DNA of 64,000 nt from Ectopseudomonas toyotomiensis (GCF_900115695.1 NZ_FOXK01000006.1:248001-312000); one strand, 5' to 3'; shown: positions 53,204 to 63,003, counted from the stretch's first letter. Numbers and translations are program-made. The notes: a model not told the origin generated them from the sequence alone.

Positions 53204-53539
53204 ATGGTCATCGACTTCAACCGGCTGAACAATGCCAATACGCCCGCCAATGCGGGACGTACCGGCGCAACTCAGGCTGGCAATCGCAATGAGTCGGCAC
53301 AACCGAACAAGGCGCCTGTCACCGGTAACGATGAACAAACCAACGCCAAGAGCGGCGAATCGGTGCAACTGAGCCGTGAGGCACAACAGTTGCAAACAAT
53401 CGGCGAGAAGCTGCGTGATCAGCCCATCGTCAACAAGGAGCGTGTGGCCCAGCTGAAACAGGCCATCGCTGATGGCAGCTATCAGGTCGACAGCAAACGC
53501 GTCGCCCAGAAACTGCTCGACTTCGAATCCCAGCGCTAG
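53204..53539 (+). CDS. flgM: Anti-sigma-28 factor FlgM
   Basis: Binds FliA and is secreted after hook completion. The 111 residues have a disordered N-terminus ([17 protein letters not shown]) and the conserved FliA-binding C-terminus ([45 protein letters not shown]). The ATG at 53204 matches FlgM; a longer frame from 53093 would begin upstream of the promoter. It is followed by flgN, its likely chaperone. Confidence 0.96.
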   Translation: MVIDFNRLNNANTPANAGRTGATQAGNRNESAQPNKAPVTGNDEQTNAKSGESVQLSREAQQLQTIGEKLRDQPIVNKERVAQLKQAIADGSYQVDSKRVAQKLLDFESQR

Positions 53540-53589
53540 TCTCAGGGCTGCGCTGGGGGTGTTGGACGCCCGACCCCCAAGAGCCCGCC

Positions 53590-54057
53590 ATGAATGACAC
53601 AGCCTTGCTTGACCTCTTCACCAACGATATCGGCACTGCCGAGCAATTGCTTGAGCTGATCGATAACGAATTCCAGGCACTCACCGAGCGCGACCTGCCG
53701 CGCCTCGATAGCCTTCTCAACGAAAAACAACCTCTGCTTGCCCTGCTTCAGCAGCATGGCAACGACCGCAGCCGCCTGCTGCAAAGTGCCGGCCTGAGTG
53801 CTGATCGCGAAGGACTCAACGCGCTGGCGAGCAAGTCCTCCGTGGGCGATCAACTGCTGGCGCGCAGCGAGGAGTTGTCCGCTCTGCTGCAGCGTTGCCA
53901 GGAGGCCAATCTGCGCAATGGGCGTTTGATTCGCGCCAACCAGGCCTCGGTCGGCAGCGTCCTCGGCATTCTGCGTGGCGGAGAGACCCCGGGCCTCTAT
54001 GACAGCCGCGGCAGTGCCGCTAGAATCGCGCAGCAAAGGCCGCTCAGCCAGGCCTGA
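53590..54057 (+). CDS. flgN: Flagellar export chaperone FlgN
   Basis: Cytosolic chaperone for FlgK and FlgL. The 155 residues are helical (LLDLFTNDIGTAEQLLELID, FQALTERDLPRLDSLLNEKQ) with the C-terminal GRLIRANQASVGSVLGILRG typical of FlgN. It lies 50 bases after flgM in the same direction, as in P. aeruginosa flgMN. The tail (GLYDSRGSAARIAQQ) is conserved in pseudomonads. Confidence 0.95.
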   Translation: MNDTALLDLFTNDIGTAEQLLELIDNEFQALTERDLPRLDSLLNEKQPLLALLQQHGNDRSRLLQSAGLSADREGLNALASKSSVGDQLLARSEELSALLQRCQEANLRNGRLIRANQASVGSVLGILRGGETPGLYDSRGSAARIAQQRPLSQA

Positions 54058-54148
54058 GCCATTCCCCCAACAAAAAGCACAGGGACATGCAGGCACTATG
54101 CCAGTATGCTAGTGCCGTTGTAGTCCATGACTCGGAGAGTTCCGAACT

Positions 54149-54898
54149 GTGTCCAGCGCGTTCAACGACGAGAGCGGTCCTCAACCGCCCAAGGTGCTCA
54201 AGACATCCGTCGAGATCATTGCCACCCTACGTCAATTGCAACAGAACCATGACCCCCTGGTTATCCAATTCAAGGATCGTGGCCAGCGTTTTCAAAGTTA
54301 CCTTGTCGAAATCGATAAAGACCGTGCGCGCTTAGCGCTGGACGAGATCATCCCTACCGATGGCGAACGTTTTCTCAAGCAAGGCGAAACCTTCAACGTC
54401 GAGGCGTTCCGCGACGGGGTGCGAGTAGCCTGGACCTGTGATCACGACGTGCAGCTTGGCGAACTCGAGGGAGCCCCCTGCTACTGGGCACCGCTGCCCA
54501 CCGAAGTGATCTATCACCAGCGCCGCAGCGCCTTCCGTGCGCAGTTGAAGCAAAGCGATCTGGTCAAGGTCGTACTCAGCGGCGACAAGCTGCGCGAACC
54601 GCTGTCAGGTCATCTGCTGGACATCTCGGCCACCGGCTGCAAACTGCGTTTCGCCGGCAACCTCAGCCAGCAATTGAACAATGGCCAGGTACACGAGCGA
54701 CTCACCGCCTATCTGCCCTTCGGCAACATGACCTGCGCCGTGGAGTTACGCCACGTGCAATACGAGGACAAGGTCGACATGACGTTCGTCGGCACTCGTT
54801 TTCATCGCCTGAACGGCCTGGAGCAACGCCAGGTCGAGCGCTTCGTCTATCAGCTGCAACGCGAGGCGCGTCGCACCGAGAGCGACGGCCCCTTCTGA
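54149..54898 (+). CDS. flgZ: c-di-GMP-binding flagellar brake protein FlgZ (YcgR family)
   Basis: PilZ-domain protein that slows or redirects the motor when c-di-GMP is high. The 249 residues have an N-terminal YcgR/PilZN domain (about 20-120) and a C-terminal PilZ domain with the c-di-GMP motifs RSAFR (126-130) and DISATG (158-163). The start is GTG at 54149, preceded by GGAGAG at good spacing. It follows flgMN, the standard Pseudomonas location. Confidence 0.95.
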   Translation: MSSAFNDESGPQPPKVLKTSVEIIATLRQLQQNHDPLVIQFKDRGQRFQSYLVEIDKDRARLALDEIIPTDGERFLKQGETFNVEAFRDGVRVAWTCDHDVQLGELEGAPCYWAPLPTEVIYHQRRSAFRAQLKQSDLVKVVLSGDKLREPLSGHLLDISATGCKLRFAGNLSQQLNNGQVHERLTAYLPFGNMTCAVELRHVQYEDKVDMTFVGTRFHRLNGLEQRQVERFVYQLQREARRTESDGPF

Positions 54899-54910
54899 CC
54901 CGCGCAGCCT

Positions 54911-56230
54911 TTACTGGTCCGCCTGCGTTTTCTGCTGGTCCTCTTCAGCCGCCGCTGCCGCAGCGGTGGCTGGTTCCTGCATCTGCTCCTGCACCGTCTG
55001 CTCATCGACTCTCGGGTCGAGCGCAGCGACCAGCGGTGAGCTGGTGACGTTACCCGGCATGGCCATATGGTGCAGCGGCGCATCGTCGACCTGATGCAGA
55101 TGGGTCACCACTTCAGGACGAATGCGCCAGACCAGAATCAACGCGCAAACGCTGACGAACACATAGAGCATGTTGGCGCCGTAGAAACGCATCAGCACAC
55201 CGGCCAGCAGCGGGCCGATGCAGGCACCCACGCCGAAGGTGACCAGCAGCATGGCCGTCAGTGACACGCGGCGCTCCGGCTCCACATGGTCATTGGCCAA
55301 GGCCACCGCCAGCGGATAGAGACTGAACTGCATCAGGCTGACCAGAAAGCCGACACCGAACAGTAAGCCGAGGAATACCTCCGGCAGTGCCGCCAGCGGC
55401 AAGGCCGCCAGTAGCAGCAAGACCGAGCAGCCGCGAATCAGGCGCACGCGGTCATGTCGATCGGAAAGCCAGCCCAGCGGCCACTGCACCAGCAGGCCGG
55501 CGAGAATACAGCTGCCCATGAACAGGCCCACCTGCTCGGTCGACAGGCCCATCCGCGTGGCGTACAGCGGCGCCAGACCGTAGAACGAGCCGATCAGCAG
55601 ACCGGCCACCGAGATGGTGGTCAGCGACAGCGGCACACGACTGAGGAAGAAACGCAGCTCCAGCGGCGCCGGGTGCAAGGGGGCCGGGTGCAGGCGCCGG
55701 GTCAGCGCCACCGGCACCAGGCACAGCGCGAAGCACAGCGCCACCAACATCAGCAGCTCCAGCCCCAGCGTCGGGTGTACGACCAAAGCCAGCTGGCCAA
55801 GGATCAGTCCCAGATAGGAGGCCGCCATGTAGCCACTGAACACCAGACCACGCTGCTTGGCTTCAGCCTGCTCGTTGAGCCAGCTCTCGATGACCATGTA
55901 CTGGCACATCATGCCCAGGCCCACCAGCATGCGTAGGAACAACCAGAACGGCAGCCACTCCACCAATCCGTGGCCGAGCACCGCTGCGGTAACCACCCCC
56001 GCGCAGGCCACGTAGGCACGGATGTGCCCCACCCGACCGATCAGTCGATGCCCCAGCTTGCCACCCAGCACCAGGCCGAAATAGTTGGCCGCCATCAGTG
56101 CTCCGACCCACAGACCATCCACGGTATCGGCCAGACGCAAGGCCAGATAGGTACTGAGCAGACCGGAGCCGAGCAGCATCAACAGAGTGGCAAAGTACAG
56201 CGAGCGGAATGACTTCCAGATCAATCGCAT
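54911..56230 (-). CDS. MFS transporter
   Basis: Inner-membrane major facilitator, 439 residues with about 12 hydrophobic segments. It resembles the YcaD-like subgroup (SLYFATLLMLLGSGLLSTYL, MVIESWLNEQAEAKQRGLVF, GWLSDRHDRVRLIRG). The cytosolic mid-loop carries a doubled HPAPL and the C-terminus is an Ala/Gln-rich tail. I chose ATG 56230 (MRLIWKSFRSLYF), preceded by AAGGAGC; a GTG at 56272 overlaps the upstream stop (GTGA) and is an alternative. It is probably co-transcribed with the glutamine-synthetase-like gene, so a polyamine-related substrate is possible but unproven. Confidence 0.88.
   Translation of the reverse strand: MRLIWKSFRSLYFATLLMLLGSGLLSTYLALRLADTVDGLWVGALMAANYFGLVLGGKLGHRLIGRVGHIRAYVACAGVVTAAVLGHGLVEWLPFWLFLRMLVGLGMMCQYMVIESWLNEQAEAKQRGLVFSGYMAASYLGLILGQLALVVHPTLGLELLMLVALCFALCLVPVALTRRLHPAPLHPAPLELRFFLSRVPLSLTTISVAGLLIGSFYGLAPLYATRMGLSTEQVGLFMGSCILAGLLVQWPLGWLSDRHDRVRLIRGCSVLLLLAALPLAALPEVFLGLLFGVGFLVSLMQFSLYPLAVALANDHVEPERRVSLTAMLLVTFGVGACIGPLLAGVLMRFYGANMLYVFVSVCALILVWRIRPEVVTHLHQVDDAPLHHMAMPGNVTSSPLVAALDPRVDEQTVQEQMQEPATAAAAAAEEDQQKTQADQ
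55661..55690 (-). repeat. Tandem 15-bp near-repeat in the MFS gene
   Basis: Two adjacent 15-base units, each encoding HPAPL, lie in the central cytosolic loop of the transporter. They differ at three third-codon-type positions, so the duplication is not recent. Confidence 0.7.
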
Positions 56231-56268
56231 TGGCGGGTAAAGCTCCTTGTGCGGTAACCGGGTAAGCG

Positions 56269-57612
56269 TCACGCCTGTGCGGCGAGAACACGACGCTCCC
56301 AGGGCGTAATTTCATCGTAGAAGCTGGTCAGCTCCAGGGTCTTGCTGGCGATGTAACCTTCGATGAATTCCGCACCGAACAGTTCGATTGCCAACTCGCT
56401 GCGTTTCAGACGCTCGATCGCAGCGTGCATGGTACAGGGTAGCGCCAATTCTTCCGGCACCTCGAACTCACCCTGGATCGGCGCGCTGGGTTGTAGCTCA
56501 CGCTCCAGACCATGCAGCCCAGCCGCCAGGCTGGCAGCGAGAGCCAGATAGGGGTTGGCATCAGCACCCGGCAGACGATTTTCCACCCGCCGTGCCACCG
56601 GGGCACTGGCCGGAATACGCAGGCCGGCGGCGCGATTGTCCACCGACCAGCAGGCATTGTTCGGCGACGCATAGGGATGACACAGGCGCTGATAGGAGTT
56701 CACATGCGGTGCGAAGAGCAGGGTGAAATCAGCCATTGCAACCTGCTGACCGCCGATGAAGTGATAAAAAGCCGCTGTCGCCTCGCCATTGTCAGCGCTG
56801 AAGATATTGCGGCCACTACCCTGCTCCACCACGCTCTGGTGGATATGCATGGAGCTACCCGGCGTATGCGCCAGCGGCTTGGCCATGCAGACCACGGACA
56901 GTCCATGCTTGAAGCCGACCTCCTTGAGCAGGTGCTTGAACAGGAAGGTCTGATCGGCCAGCTGCAACGCGTCGCCATGCAGTAGGTTGATCTCGAACTG
57001 GCTGACGCCCATCTCGTGCATGAAGGTGTCACGCGGCAGCCCCAATGCCTCCATGCAGCGATAGACCTCGGCAAAGAATGGCCGCAGGCCATTGCCGGAA
57101 CTGACGCTGAACGCCGAGCCACCGTCCTCACGACGGCCATCCAAACCCACCGGCGGCTGGAACGGCTGCTGCGGGTCGGGGTTGGCGGCGAACACGAAGA
57201 ACTCCAGCTCGGTCGCCACGACAGGTTGCCAACCATGCTCGGCGTAGCGCGCCAATACCCTCTTGAGCAGACCGCGCGTGGAAAGCCCGGAGCTGCGCCC
57301 GTCCAGTTCGTCCGCGTCGCAGATGGCCAGTGCGCGCGGCGACTCGCTCCAGGGCAGACGATGAATCTGGCGAGGTTCAGCGCTAAGCAGCAGATCGCCA
57401 TCGTCACCGCCGTAGAAACGTGCCGGCGGATAGCCGCCCATGATGCATTGCAACAGTACGCCGCGAGCGAGCTGCAGGCGCCGTCCCTCAAGAAAACCGC
57501 TGACCGTCATCACCTTGCCACGGGGGACTCCATTGAGGTCCGGAGTTACACAATCGATCTCATCGATACCCTGCAGCAGGGTTTCCAGTGCCTGGCGGCT
57601 GGCAGTGCTCAT
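56269..57612 (-). CDS. Glutamine synthetase family protein, probable gamma-glutamylpolyamine synthetase
   Basis: ATP-dependent ligase of the GS superfamily, 447 residues. It has the N-terminal beta-grasp (DEIDCVTPDLNGVPRGKVMT) and the catalytic domain with metal-binding ELEFFVF, MHEMGVSQFEIN, SSMHIHQSV and the C-terminal RVENRLPGADANPYLALAAS. It matches the PuuA/PauA/SpuB branch, which glutamylates putrescine-type amines, better than GlnA. The ATG at 57612 follows AAGGAC. Downstream is an MFS transporter. Exact substrate is not readable. Confidence 0.88.
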   Translation of the reverse strand: MSTASRQALETLLQGIDEIDCVTPDLNGVPRGKVMTVSGFLEGRRLQLARGVLLQCIMGGYPPARFYGGDDGDLLLSAEPRQIHRLPWSESPRALAICDADELDGRSSGLSTRGLLKRVLARYAEHGWQPVVATELEFFVFAANPDPQQPFQPPVGLDGRREDGGSAFSVSSGNGLRPFFAEVYRCMEALGLPRDTFMHEMGVSQFEINLLHGDALQLADQTFLFKHLLKEVGFKHGLSVVCMAKPLAHTPGSSMHIHQSVVEQGSGRNIFSADNGEATAAFYHFIGGQQVAMADFTLLFAPHVNSYQRLCHPYASPNNACWSVDNRAAGLRIPASAPVARRVENRLPGADANPYLALAASLAAGLHGLERELQPSAPIQGEFEVPEELALPCTMHAAIERLKRSELAIELFGAEFIEGYIASKTLELTSFYDEITPWERRVLAAQA

Positions 57613-57658
57613 CTTTTGTTGTCCTTGAATGACGCGGATACCGCCTGACGGCGACGAT

Positions 57659-57673
57659 GCGTACAAAATACGC
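57659..57673. promoter_or_regulatory. Inverted repeat in the GS-like gene promoter region
   Basis: GCGTA-CAAAA-TACGC is a 5-bp inverted repeat that overlaps the candidate -10 (TATTTT, 57665-57670) of a minus-strand promoter whose -35 is TTGAAA (57689-57694), spacer 18. It could be an operator for the polyamine-type gene. Confidence 0.4.
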
Positions 57674-57891
57674 ACCAGTCGTTCGATATTTCAAGCAGGC
57701 AAAGCTTGCCGAGATGCGACACCGGCTTGCACCCTGTCGTCCAGATACCAGTGGCTGGCACGAAGCGCTATGAGGCTGTGCTAGAGTCGCGCGCTATTTT
57801 TTCGGCCGACCTGTCACAGGCTGCGCTGAAAGCCCTCTCGCCCCAGGCGCGAAGGCCTTTGCCACACGCCCAGCAACCAGAGAACCACGCG

Positions 57892-59115
57892 ATGTCCCAA
57901 GCCATCCACCCTGCCCTGCAGCTACTCAACCGCACCAGCCTGGTGACGCAGATCATCATCGGCCTGCTCGCAGGTATCGCCCTTGCCGTGATCGCCCCAC
58001 AGGCAGCGCTGTCCGTCGGCTTCATCGGCAACGTGTTCGTCTCGGCGTTGAAGGCGGTGGCGCCGGTACTGGTGTTCATCCTGGTGATGTCGTCCATCGC
58101 CAACCACCAGCAAGGCCAGCAGACCCACATTCGCCCGATTCTGCTGATGTACCTGATCGGTACCTTCAGCGCCGCCCTGGTCGCGGTGGTGGCCAGCTTC
58201 GCCTTCCCATCGTCGCTGGTGCTGAGCAGCCAGGCCGCTGAACTGACACCCCCCGGCGGCATCGGCGAGGTGCTCAAGACGCTGCTGATGAATGTGGTCG
58301 ACAACCCGGTCAACGCGCTGCTGCGCGGCAATTTCATCGGCATTCTGGCCTGGGCCATCGGCCTCGGCTTCGCCTTCCGAAACGCCAGCGCCAGCAGCAA
58401 GCAGCTGCTGGGCGACCTGTCCAGTGGCGTTACGGCCATCGTCAAGCTAGTGATCCGCCTGGCACCGCTGGGTATCTTCGGCCTGGTCGCCGCGACCCTG
58501 GCCGAGTCCGGTTTCGACGCCCTGCTCGGCTACCTGCACCTGCTGGTGGTGCTGGTCGGCTGCATGCTGCTGGTGGCCCTGGTGGTCAACCCGGCGCTGG
58601 TGTACTGGAAGATCCGTCGCAACCCTTATCCGCTGGTACTGACCTGCCTGCGCGAAAGCGGCATCACCGCCTTCTTCACCCGCAGTTCGGCCGCCAACAT
58701 CCCGGTCAACCTGCAGCTGTGCCAGCGCCTGGGCCTGCACGAAGAGACCTATTCGGTCTCCATTCCGCTGGGCGCCACCATCAACATGGCCGGTGCGGCC
58801 ATCACCATCACCGTGCTGACCCTGGCTGCAGTGCATACCCTGGGCATCGCCGTCGATCTGCCCACCGCCCTGCTGCTGAGCGTGCTGGCCTCCATCAGTG
58901 CCTGCGGCGCATCCGGTGTCGCCGGTGGCTCGCTGCTGCTGATCCCGCTGGCCTGCAGCCTGTTCGGCATCCCCAACGAAGTGGCCATGCAGATCGTCGC
59001 CATCGGCTTCATCATCGGCATCGTTCAGGACTCGGCGGAAACCGCGCTGAACTCTTCTACCGACGTGCTGTTCACTGCCGCCGCGTGCATGGCGCAAGAA
59101 CAGCGCAAGGGCTGA
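57892..59115 (+). CDS. sstT: Serine/threonine:sodium symporter SstT
   Basis: Inner-membrane Na+-coupled amino-acid transporter of the dicarboxylate/amino acid:cation symporter family. The 407 residues contain [20 protein letters not shown] and [20 protein letters not shown], plus [20 protein letters not shown], the SstT signatures, with 8-9 hydrophobic segments. The ATG at 57892 ([20 protein letters not shown]) fits the family; a longer frame from 57706 has an unrelated N-terminus. It is divergent from the GS-like gene (279-base gap) and ends in a strong terminator. Confidence 0.95.
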   Translation: MSQAIHPALQLLNRTSLVTQIIIGLLAGIALAVIAPQAALSVGFIGNVFVSALKAVAPVLVFILVMSSIANHQQGQQTHIRPILLMYLIGTFSAALVAVVASFAFPSSLVLSSQAAELTPPGGIGEVLKTLLMNVVDNPVNALLRGNFIGILAWAIGLGFAFRNASASSKQLLGDLSSGVTAIVKLVIRLAPLGIFGLVAATLAESGFDALLGYLHLLVVLVGCMLLVALVVNPALVYWKIRRNPYPLVLTCLRESGITAFFTRSSAANIPVNLQLCQRLGLHEETYSVSIPLGATINMAGAAITITVLTLAAVHTLGIAVDLPTALLLSVLASISACGASGVAGGSLLLIPLACSLFGIPNEVAMQIVAIGFIIGIVQDSAETALNSSTDVLFTAAACMAQEQRKG

Positions 59116-59118
59116 AAC

Positions 59119-59152
59119 GAAAGAAGGCTTGTGCACTGCACAAGCCTTCTTT
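59119..59152. terminator. Bidirectional terminator between sstT and the aminotransferase
   Basis: AAGAAGGCTTGTGC pairs with GCACAAGCCTTCTT (14-bp stem, 3-base loop) and is flanked by A- and T-rich ends (GAAAG and TTTCT). It lies 3 bases after the sstT stop and 44 bases beyond the convergent aminotransferase stop. Confidence 0.88.
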
Positions 59153-59195
59153 CTATCGCAAAGAGCAAGAGCTCAATCCTGTCGAGCGCGACTCA

Positions 59196-60617
59196 CTACT
59201 GTGCAGCCAGAGCGAACCCCTGGACGGACTGGGCAGCCTGATAGAGGATCTGCCCAACATGCTCGACTTCAGCCTCGCTGATGATCAATGGTGGCAGGAA
59301 CCTGACGGTTGCCCCATGGCGCCCACCCAGCTCCACGATCAAGCCACGTTCCAGACAGGCGCGCTGCAGTTTGCGCGCACGCTCTCCATCGGCCACGGGA
59401 CGACCAGCACCATCATTGCGGGACGGATCGACGATTTCCATACCTAGCATCAGGCCGCGCCCACGCACGTCACCAACCCAGTCGAACTCAGCCTGCAATC
59501 CCTGCAATAACGTGTTTAGTCGAGCACCAACGCTACGCACGTGGCCCGTAATGCCTTCGCGTTGAATGAAGCGCAAGGTGGCATCACCAGCAGCCATGGC
59601 CAGCTGATTGCCACGGAAGGTGCCGGCATGGGCGCCAGGCTGCCATTGATCGAGCTCACCACGATAGACCACCACGGAGAGCGGCAAACCGCCGCCGATG
59701 GCTTTCGACAGCGTAACCACATCTGGGGTGATGGCGCTGCGCTCGAAGGCAAAAAGATCGCCGGTGCGCCCGATACCGCATTGGATCTCATCGAGGATCA
59801 GCGGAATGCCATGCTCACCGGTGATAGCCCGCAGCCCCTGCAGCCAGCGATCCGGCGCGGGAATCACACCACCCTCGCCCTGCACCGTTTCCAGGATCAT
59901 GGCGGTAGGCTGGGTCACGCCACTTTCCGGGTCGCTGAGCAGATGGCGAATGTAATGCAGGTTGGCATCGATCGATTGCTCGCCGGACAACCCGAACGGG
60001 CAGCGGTATTCATGCGGATACGGCAGGAACTGTACGCCGGACAGCAACCCACCCAACGCGCTCTTCGGCCCAAGATTGCCGCTGATCGAGAGCGTGCCAA
60101 GGGTCATACCATGGTAAGCACCATGGAACGCTAGAACACTTTGCCGCCCGGTTGCCGTGCGCGACAACTTGAGCGCCGCCTCCACTGCATCCGCCCCGGT
60201 CGGGCCGCAGAACTGGATGCGCGCGTCCTTGGCTAACGCACTCGGCAGCAGATCGAACAGGGTCTGCACGAAGGCATCCTTGATCGAGGTGCTCAGATCA
60301 AGGGTGTGCAATGGGATACCCGATGCCAGGGTTCGCTGGATCGCCTCGACCACCACCGGATGATTGTGCCCCAACGCCAGCGTACCGGCCCCCGCCAGGC
60401 AATCGATGTAGACCTGCCCGCGCGAATCCTCGACGTAAACACCCTGTGCCCGCTTCAACTCCAGCGGTATGCGCCGCGGATAGCTGCGCGCATTGGACTC
60501 GCGCTGTGTTTGCCGTTGCAGCAATGGCGTGCTGTCAAGGCAGTAGCGCTGGCTTAGCCCAGTATGTCGATGCTTTAGTTCGAGAGGAATGTTCGTTGTC
60601 GGGGTAATCACGCTCAT
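59196..60617 (-). CDS. Diaminobutyrate--2-oxoglutarate aminotransferase (PvdH/Dat-like)
   Basis: PLP-dependent class III aminotransferase that makes 2,4-diaminobutyrate from aspartate semialdehyde. The 473 residues have GPTGADAVEAALKLSRTATG (138-157), LDEIQCGIGRTGDLFAFE (275-292) and the PLP lysine in TLSKAIGGGLP (K305). The start of the conserved part (ESNARSYPRRIPLELKRAQG) matches Dat/PvdH rather than other class III enzymes. The ATG at 60617 follows GAGGAGG. It lies downstream of the TonB receptor on the same strand, so diaminobutyrate probably feeds siderophore synthesis. Confidence 0.9.
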   Translation of the reverse strand: MSVITPTTNIPLELKHRHTGLSQRYCLDSTPLLQRQTQRESNARSYPRRIPLELKRAQGVYVEDSRGQVYIDCLAGAGTLALGHNHPVVVEAIQRTLASGIPLHTLDLSTSIKDAFVQTLFDLLPSALAKDARIQFCGPTGADAVEAALKLSRTATGRQSVLAFHGAYHGMTLGTLSISGNLGPKSALGGLLSGVQFLPYPHEYRCPFGLSGEQSIDANLHYIRHLLSDPESGVTQPTAMILETVQGEGGVIPAPDRWLQGLRAITGEHGIPLILDEIQCGIGRTGDLFAFERSAITPDVVTLSKAIGGGLPLSVVVYRGELDQWQPGAHAGTFRGNQLAMAAGDATLRFIQREGITGHVRSVGARLNTLLQGLQAEFDWVGDVRGRGLMLGMEIVDPSRNDGAGRPVADGERARKLQRACLERGLIVELGGRHGATVRFLPPLIISEAEVEHVGQILYQAAQSVQGFALAAQ

Positions 60618-60713
60618 GATGGCCTCCTCGCTTCACACAAGTAGTGCGTTCTCTGACGGCACCCCTTCGAACACGTCGAAAGGAACGAGACAACGAACCT
60701 TGAATAAGTCGTA

Positions 60714-60737
60714 GGCGGCGACACCTTTGTCGCCGCC
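60714..60737 (-). terminator. Hairpin between TonB receptor and aminotransferase genes
   Basis: GGCGGCGACA and TGTCGCCGCC form a perfect 10-bp stem around a 4-base loop, 24 bases after the receptor stop. No T-run follows. It may be a partial terminator that lowers aminotransferase expression relative to the receptor, or an RNA stabiliser. Confidence 0.5.
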
Positions 60738-60760
60738 CTCCCTACCTGGTTTTACTTCCT

Positions 60761-62845
60761 TTAGAAGTCGTAGCGAGCGGCTACACCCAGGGTCATTGGC
60801 GCACCAACATCGAGCAGGTCGTCGCTCTGGTTGTTGGTGATGTATTCCTCATCGAAGAGGTTGTGCACATAACCGCTGAGGGTCAGGTTGCCAATAGGCA
60901 GCTCAGCGTTCAGATTTACCAAGGTCACGCTGTCATTGCGGCGTACCTTGGTGATTTCACGTGCGCCATTGGCATCGAAGTTGGAGATGCTCCGCCCCTG
61001 GTAAACAACATTGCCACCTATCATCAGACCGTTGTTGAAGGTGTAGTTGGCTCCCAGGTTGGCCATCTGTTTTGGCGCATAGACGAATTCGTAACCACTG
61101 AGATCCACGCCATCGCGGACGAACGACTTGTACTTGGTGTCGTTGTAGGCGAAACCGGCATTGACCAGCAGCTGCGATGTCACCAGATACTCGGCAGAGA
61201 ACTCCAGGCCCACCATACGGCTCTCGGCCGCGTTGGCTACCTGAGTAGTGCCATCGGCGATATTGCGGAACGACACCTGCTGGTCCTTCCACGTGGTGTG
61301 GTAGAGGTTGGCCGTGGTACGCAGGCGGCGGTCCAGCCAGTTGCCACGCCAGGCCAGCTCATAGGTACTGGTGAACTCAGGATCGTAGCTATCGTGGCGA
61401 GAGCGGCTGCGAATGTTCACACCACCACTGCGATAGCCGCGCTGCCAGGTCAGGCCAAGCACCTGATTATCGGTCAGGTCATGGCTGATACCGATTTTCG
61501 GTAGCAATACGCTGGAACTGAGATCACGATCAACCGAAGGGTCGGTAGCGAGGCTCAGCACATCGATGGGGTAATTGATCTTGGTGTTGTTCTTTTCATG
61601 ATCCCAGCGCAGACCCGTGATCAATTGCCAGTCGTCCACGAACTCCCAATTGAGTTCGCCGAACAACGCGTGGCTGTTGATTTTGGTCTCACCCTTCTGA
61701 TTCAACAACACCGTCCCGTTGTTGACCAACTGATCGTCGATCTCGCCTTTTGAACGACCCAGGTATACGCCAACTACACCATCGAGCCGATCCGACGCAT
61801 AACCCATGCGTAGCTCCTGGCTACCCAAAGTCTGTTCGTGATGGCGGGGAGATGTCTGAGTCACGCTCGTCAGGCGATCGAAGTCGAGAATGGAGTCGTA
61901 CTTGGACCAGGTGCCAGAGGTGACGCTGGTCAGAGTCCAGAAGTCGTCCAGACGATAATCGACTTTGGCGGTGGCAGTGTTCTGGTTCAGCGTGTTGTAG
62001 GTCTCGGTGTTCTCGTAAATGCTGTAATAATCGGGCTTGCCGTTAGATGCGGCCGTCGCATTGAGGCCACTGCGCTGCTTCGTGCGGCTGAAGGTGAGCA
62101 GCACATCCATGTCATCCGACGGCAAAATAAGGAACTTGCCTCGAATATTGGACGAGCGCAGCTGGTTGGCGTCCATGTCCAGGAATTCGTTCTCGATATA
62201 GCCGTCAGACGTCTGGTAATCGACAGCCAAGCGCCCGGCGATGATGCCATCGACCAAAGAGCCGTTGGCCATGGCCGACGCCCCACGCTCACCATACTTG
62301 CCTGCGTTGCTTCTCACCGAGAACTCTGGATCGAAAGTCGGATCCTTGCTCTTCATGATGATGGCACCTGCCAGAGAGTTACGTCCCTGGGTGGTCGACT
62401 GAGCCCCCCGATAAATCTCTACCTGCTCCATGTCCCAGAGCTGCATTGGATTGTGAGTGAGCAGACGATTGACCTGCAGTGCATCGTCGACATAGACCGA
62501 CACGGCACCGTTCATCGCAGCGGGCCCCTGGTCATCGAACCCACTCACCGGAATACCGCGAATACCCCAGTTCTCGTTCCCCGACTGAGCGTAAACGCCC
62601 GGAGTGCGGTCCAGCACACCCTGAAGATCCTGATCGCCATGGATACGCATGTCCTCACTGGTCACCACCGCAACGCTGGAAAGCGTTTTGTCCTGGCTGC
62701 GTTGAATCTTTTCCCCTGTGATGACCACTTCCTTGAGCTGCAGGGTTTCCTCTTTCTTGGCCTCTTCGGCTGCCAGCAGCGGAGTCACAGCCATCAGACC
62801 GGACGCTACAGCCAGCGCCAACGTGTTCTTCTTGAAATTGCTCAT
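60761..62845 (-). CDS. TonB-dependent siderophore receptor
   Basis: Outer-membrane 22-strand barrel for ferric-siderophore uptake. The 694 residues have a signal peptide (cleavage near AVTPLLAAEEAKK), a TonB box-like LQLKEVVITGEK, a plug domain (GVLDRTPGVYAQSGNENWGI, MEQVEIYRGAQSTTQGRNSL) and a barrel ending NLFDEEYITNNQSDD with C-terminal LGVAARYDF. It has no FecA-type N-terminal signalling domain. A Fur box lies 144 bases upstream. The ligand cannot be read, but the neighbours suggest a diaminobutyrate-containing siderophore. Confidence 0.94.
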   Translation of the reverse strand: MSNFKKNTLALAVASGLMAVTPLLAAEEAKKEETLQLKEVVITGEKIQRSQDKTLSSVAVVTSEDMRIHGDQDLQGVLDRTPGVYAQSGNENWGIRGIPVSGFDDQGPAAMNGAVSVYVDDALQVNRLLTHNPMQLWDMEQVEIYRGAQSTTQGRNSLAGAIIMKSKDPTFDPEFSVRSNAGKYGERGASAMANGSLVDGIIAGRLAVDYQTSDGYIENEFLDMDANQLRSSNIRGKFLILPSDDMDVLLTFSRTKQRSGLNATAASNGKPDYYSIYENTETYNTLNQNTATAKVDYRLDDFWTLTSVTSGTWSKYDSILDFDRLTSVTQTSPRHHEQTLGSQELRMGYASDRLDGVVGVYLGRSKGEIDDQLVNNGTVLLNQKGETKINSHALFGELNWEFVDDWQLITGLRWDHEKNNTKINYPIDVLSLATDPSVDRDLSSSVLLPKIGISHDLTDNQVLGLTWQRGYRSGGVNIRSRSRHDSYDPEFTSTYELAWRGNWLDRRLRTTANLYHTTWKDQQVSFRNIADGTTQVANAAESRMVGLEFSAEYLVTSQLLVNAGFAYNDTKYKSFVRDGVDLSGYEFVYAPKQMANLGANYTFNNGLMIGGNVVYQGRSISNFDANGAREITKVRRNDSVTLVNLNAELPIGNLTLSGYVHNLFDEEYITNNQSDDLLDVGAPMTLGVAARYDF

Positions 62846-62953
62846 TTGCCCCTCGGCTCCTTCGCTCTTGCTTATTTTTCGAAGCGAAACGGATGGTCGC
62901 TTCTACTCCTCCCCAAGCTTCGACGGCAGAAGCCAGAAGCTCACAGGTGCGAA

Positions 62954-63003
62954 ATATTATCGAGTGCAAGAATATTTGCAATCTTTACGATAGTGATTAT
63001 CAT
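62954..63003. promoter_or_regulatory. Overlapping divergent promoters of the iron locus
   Basis: The palindromic hexamer TTGCAA (62976-62981) can act as -35 on both strands. On the minus strand it pairs with TAATAT (62954-62959), spacer 16, toward the TonB receptor. On the plus strand it pairs with TATCAT (62998-63003), spacer 16, toward the dioxygenase. The plus-strand -10 lies inside the Fur box. Confidence 0.5.
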
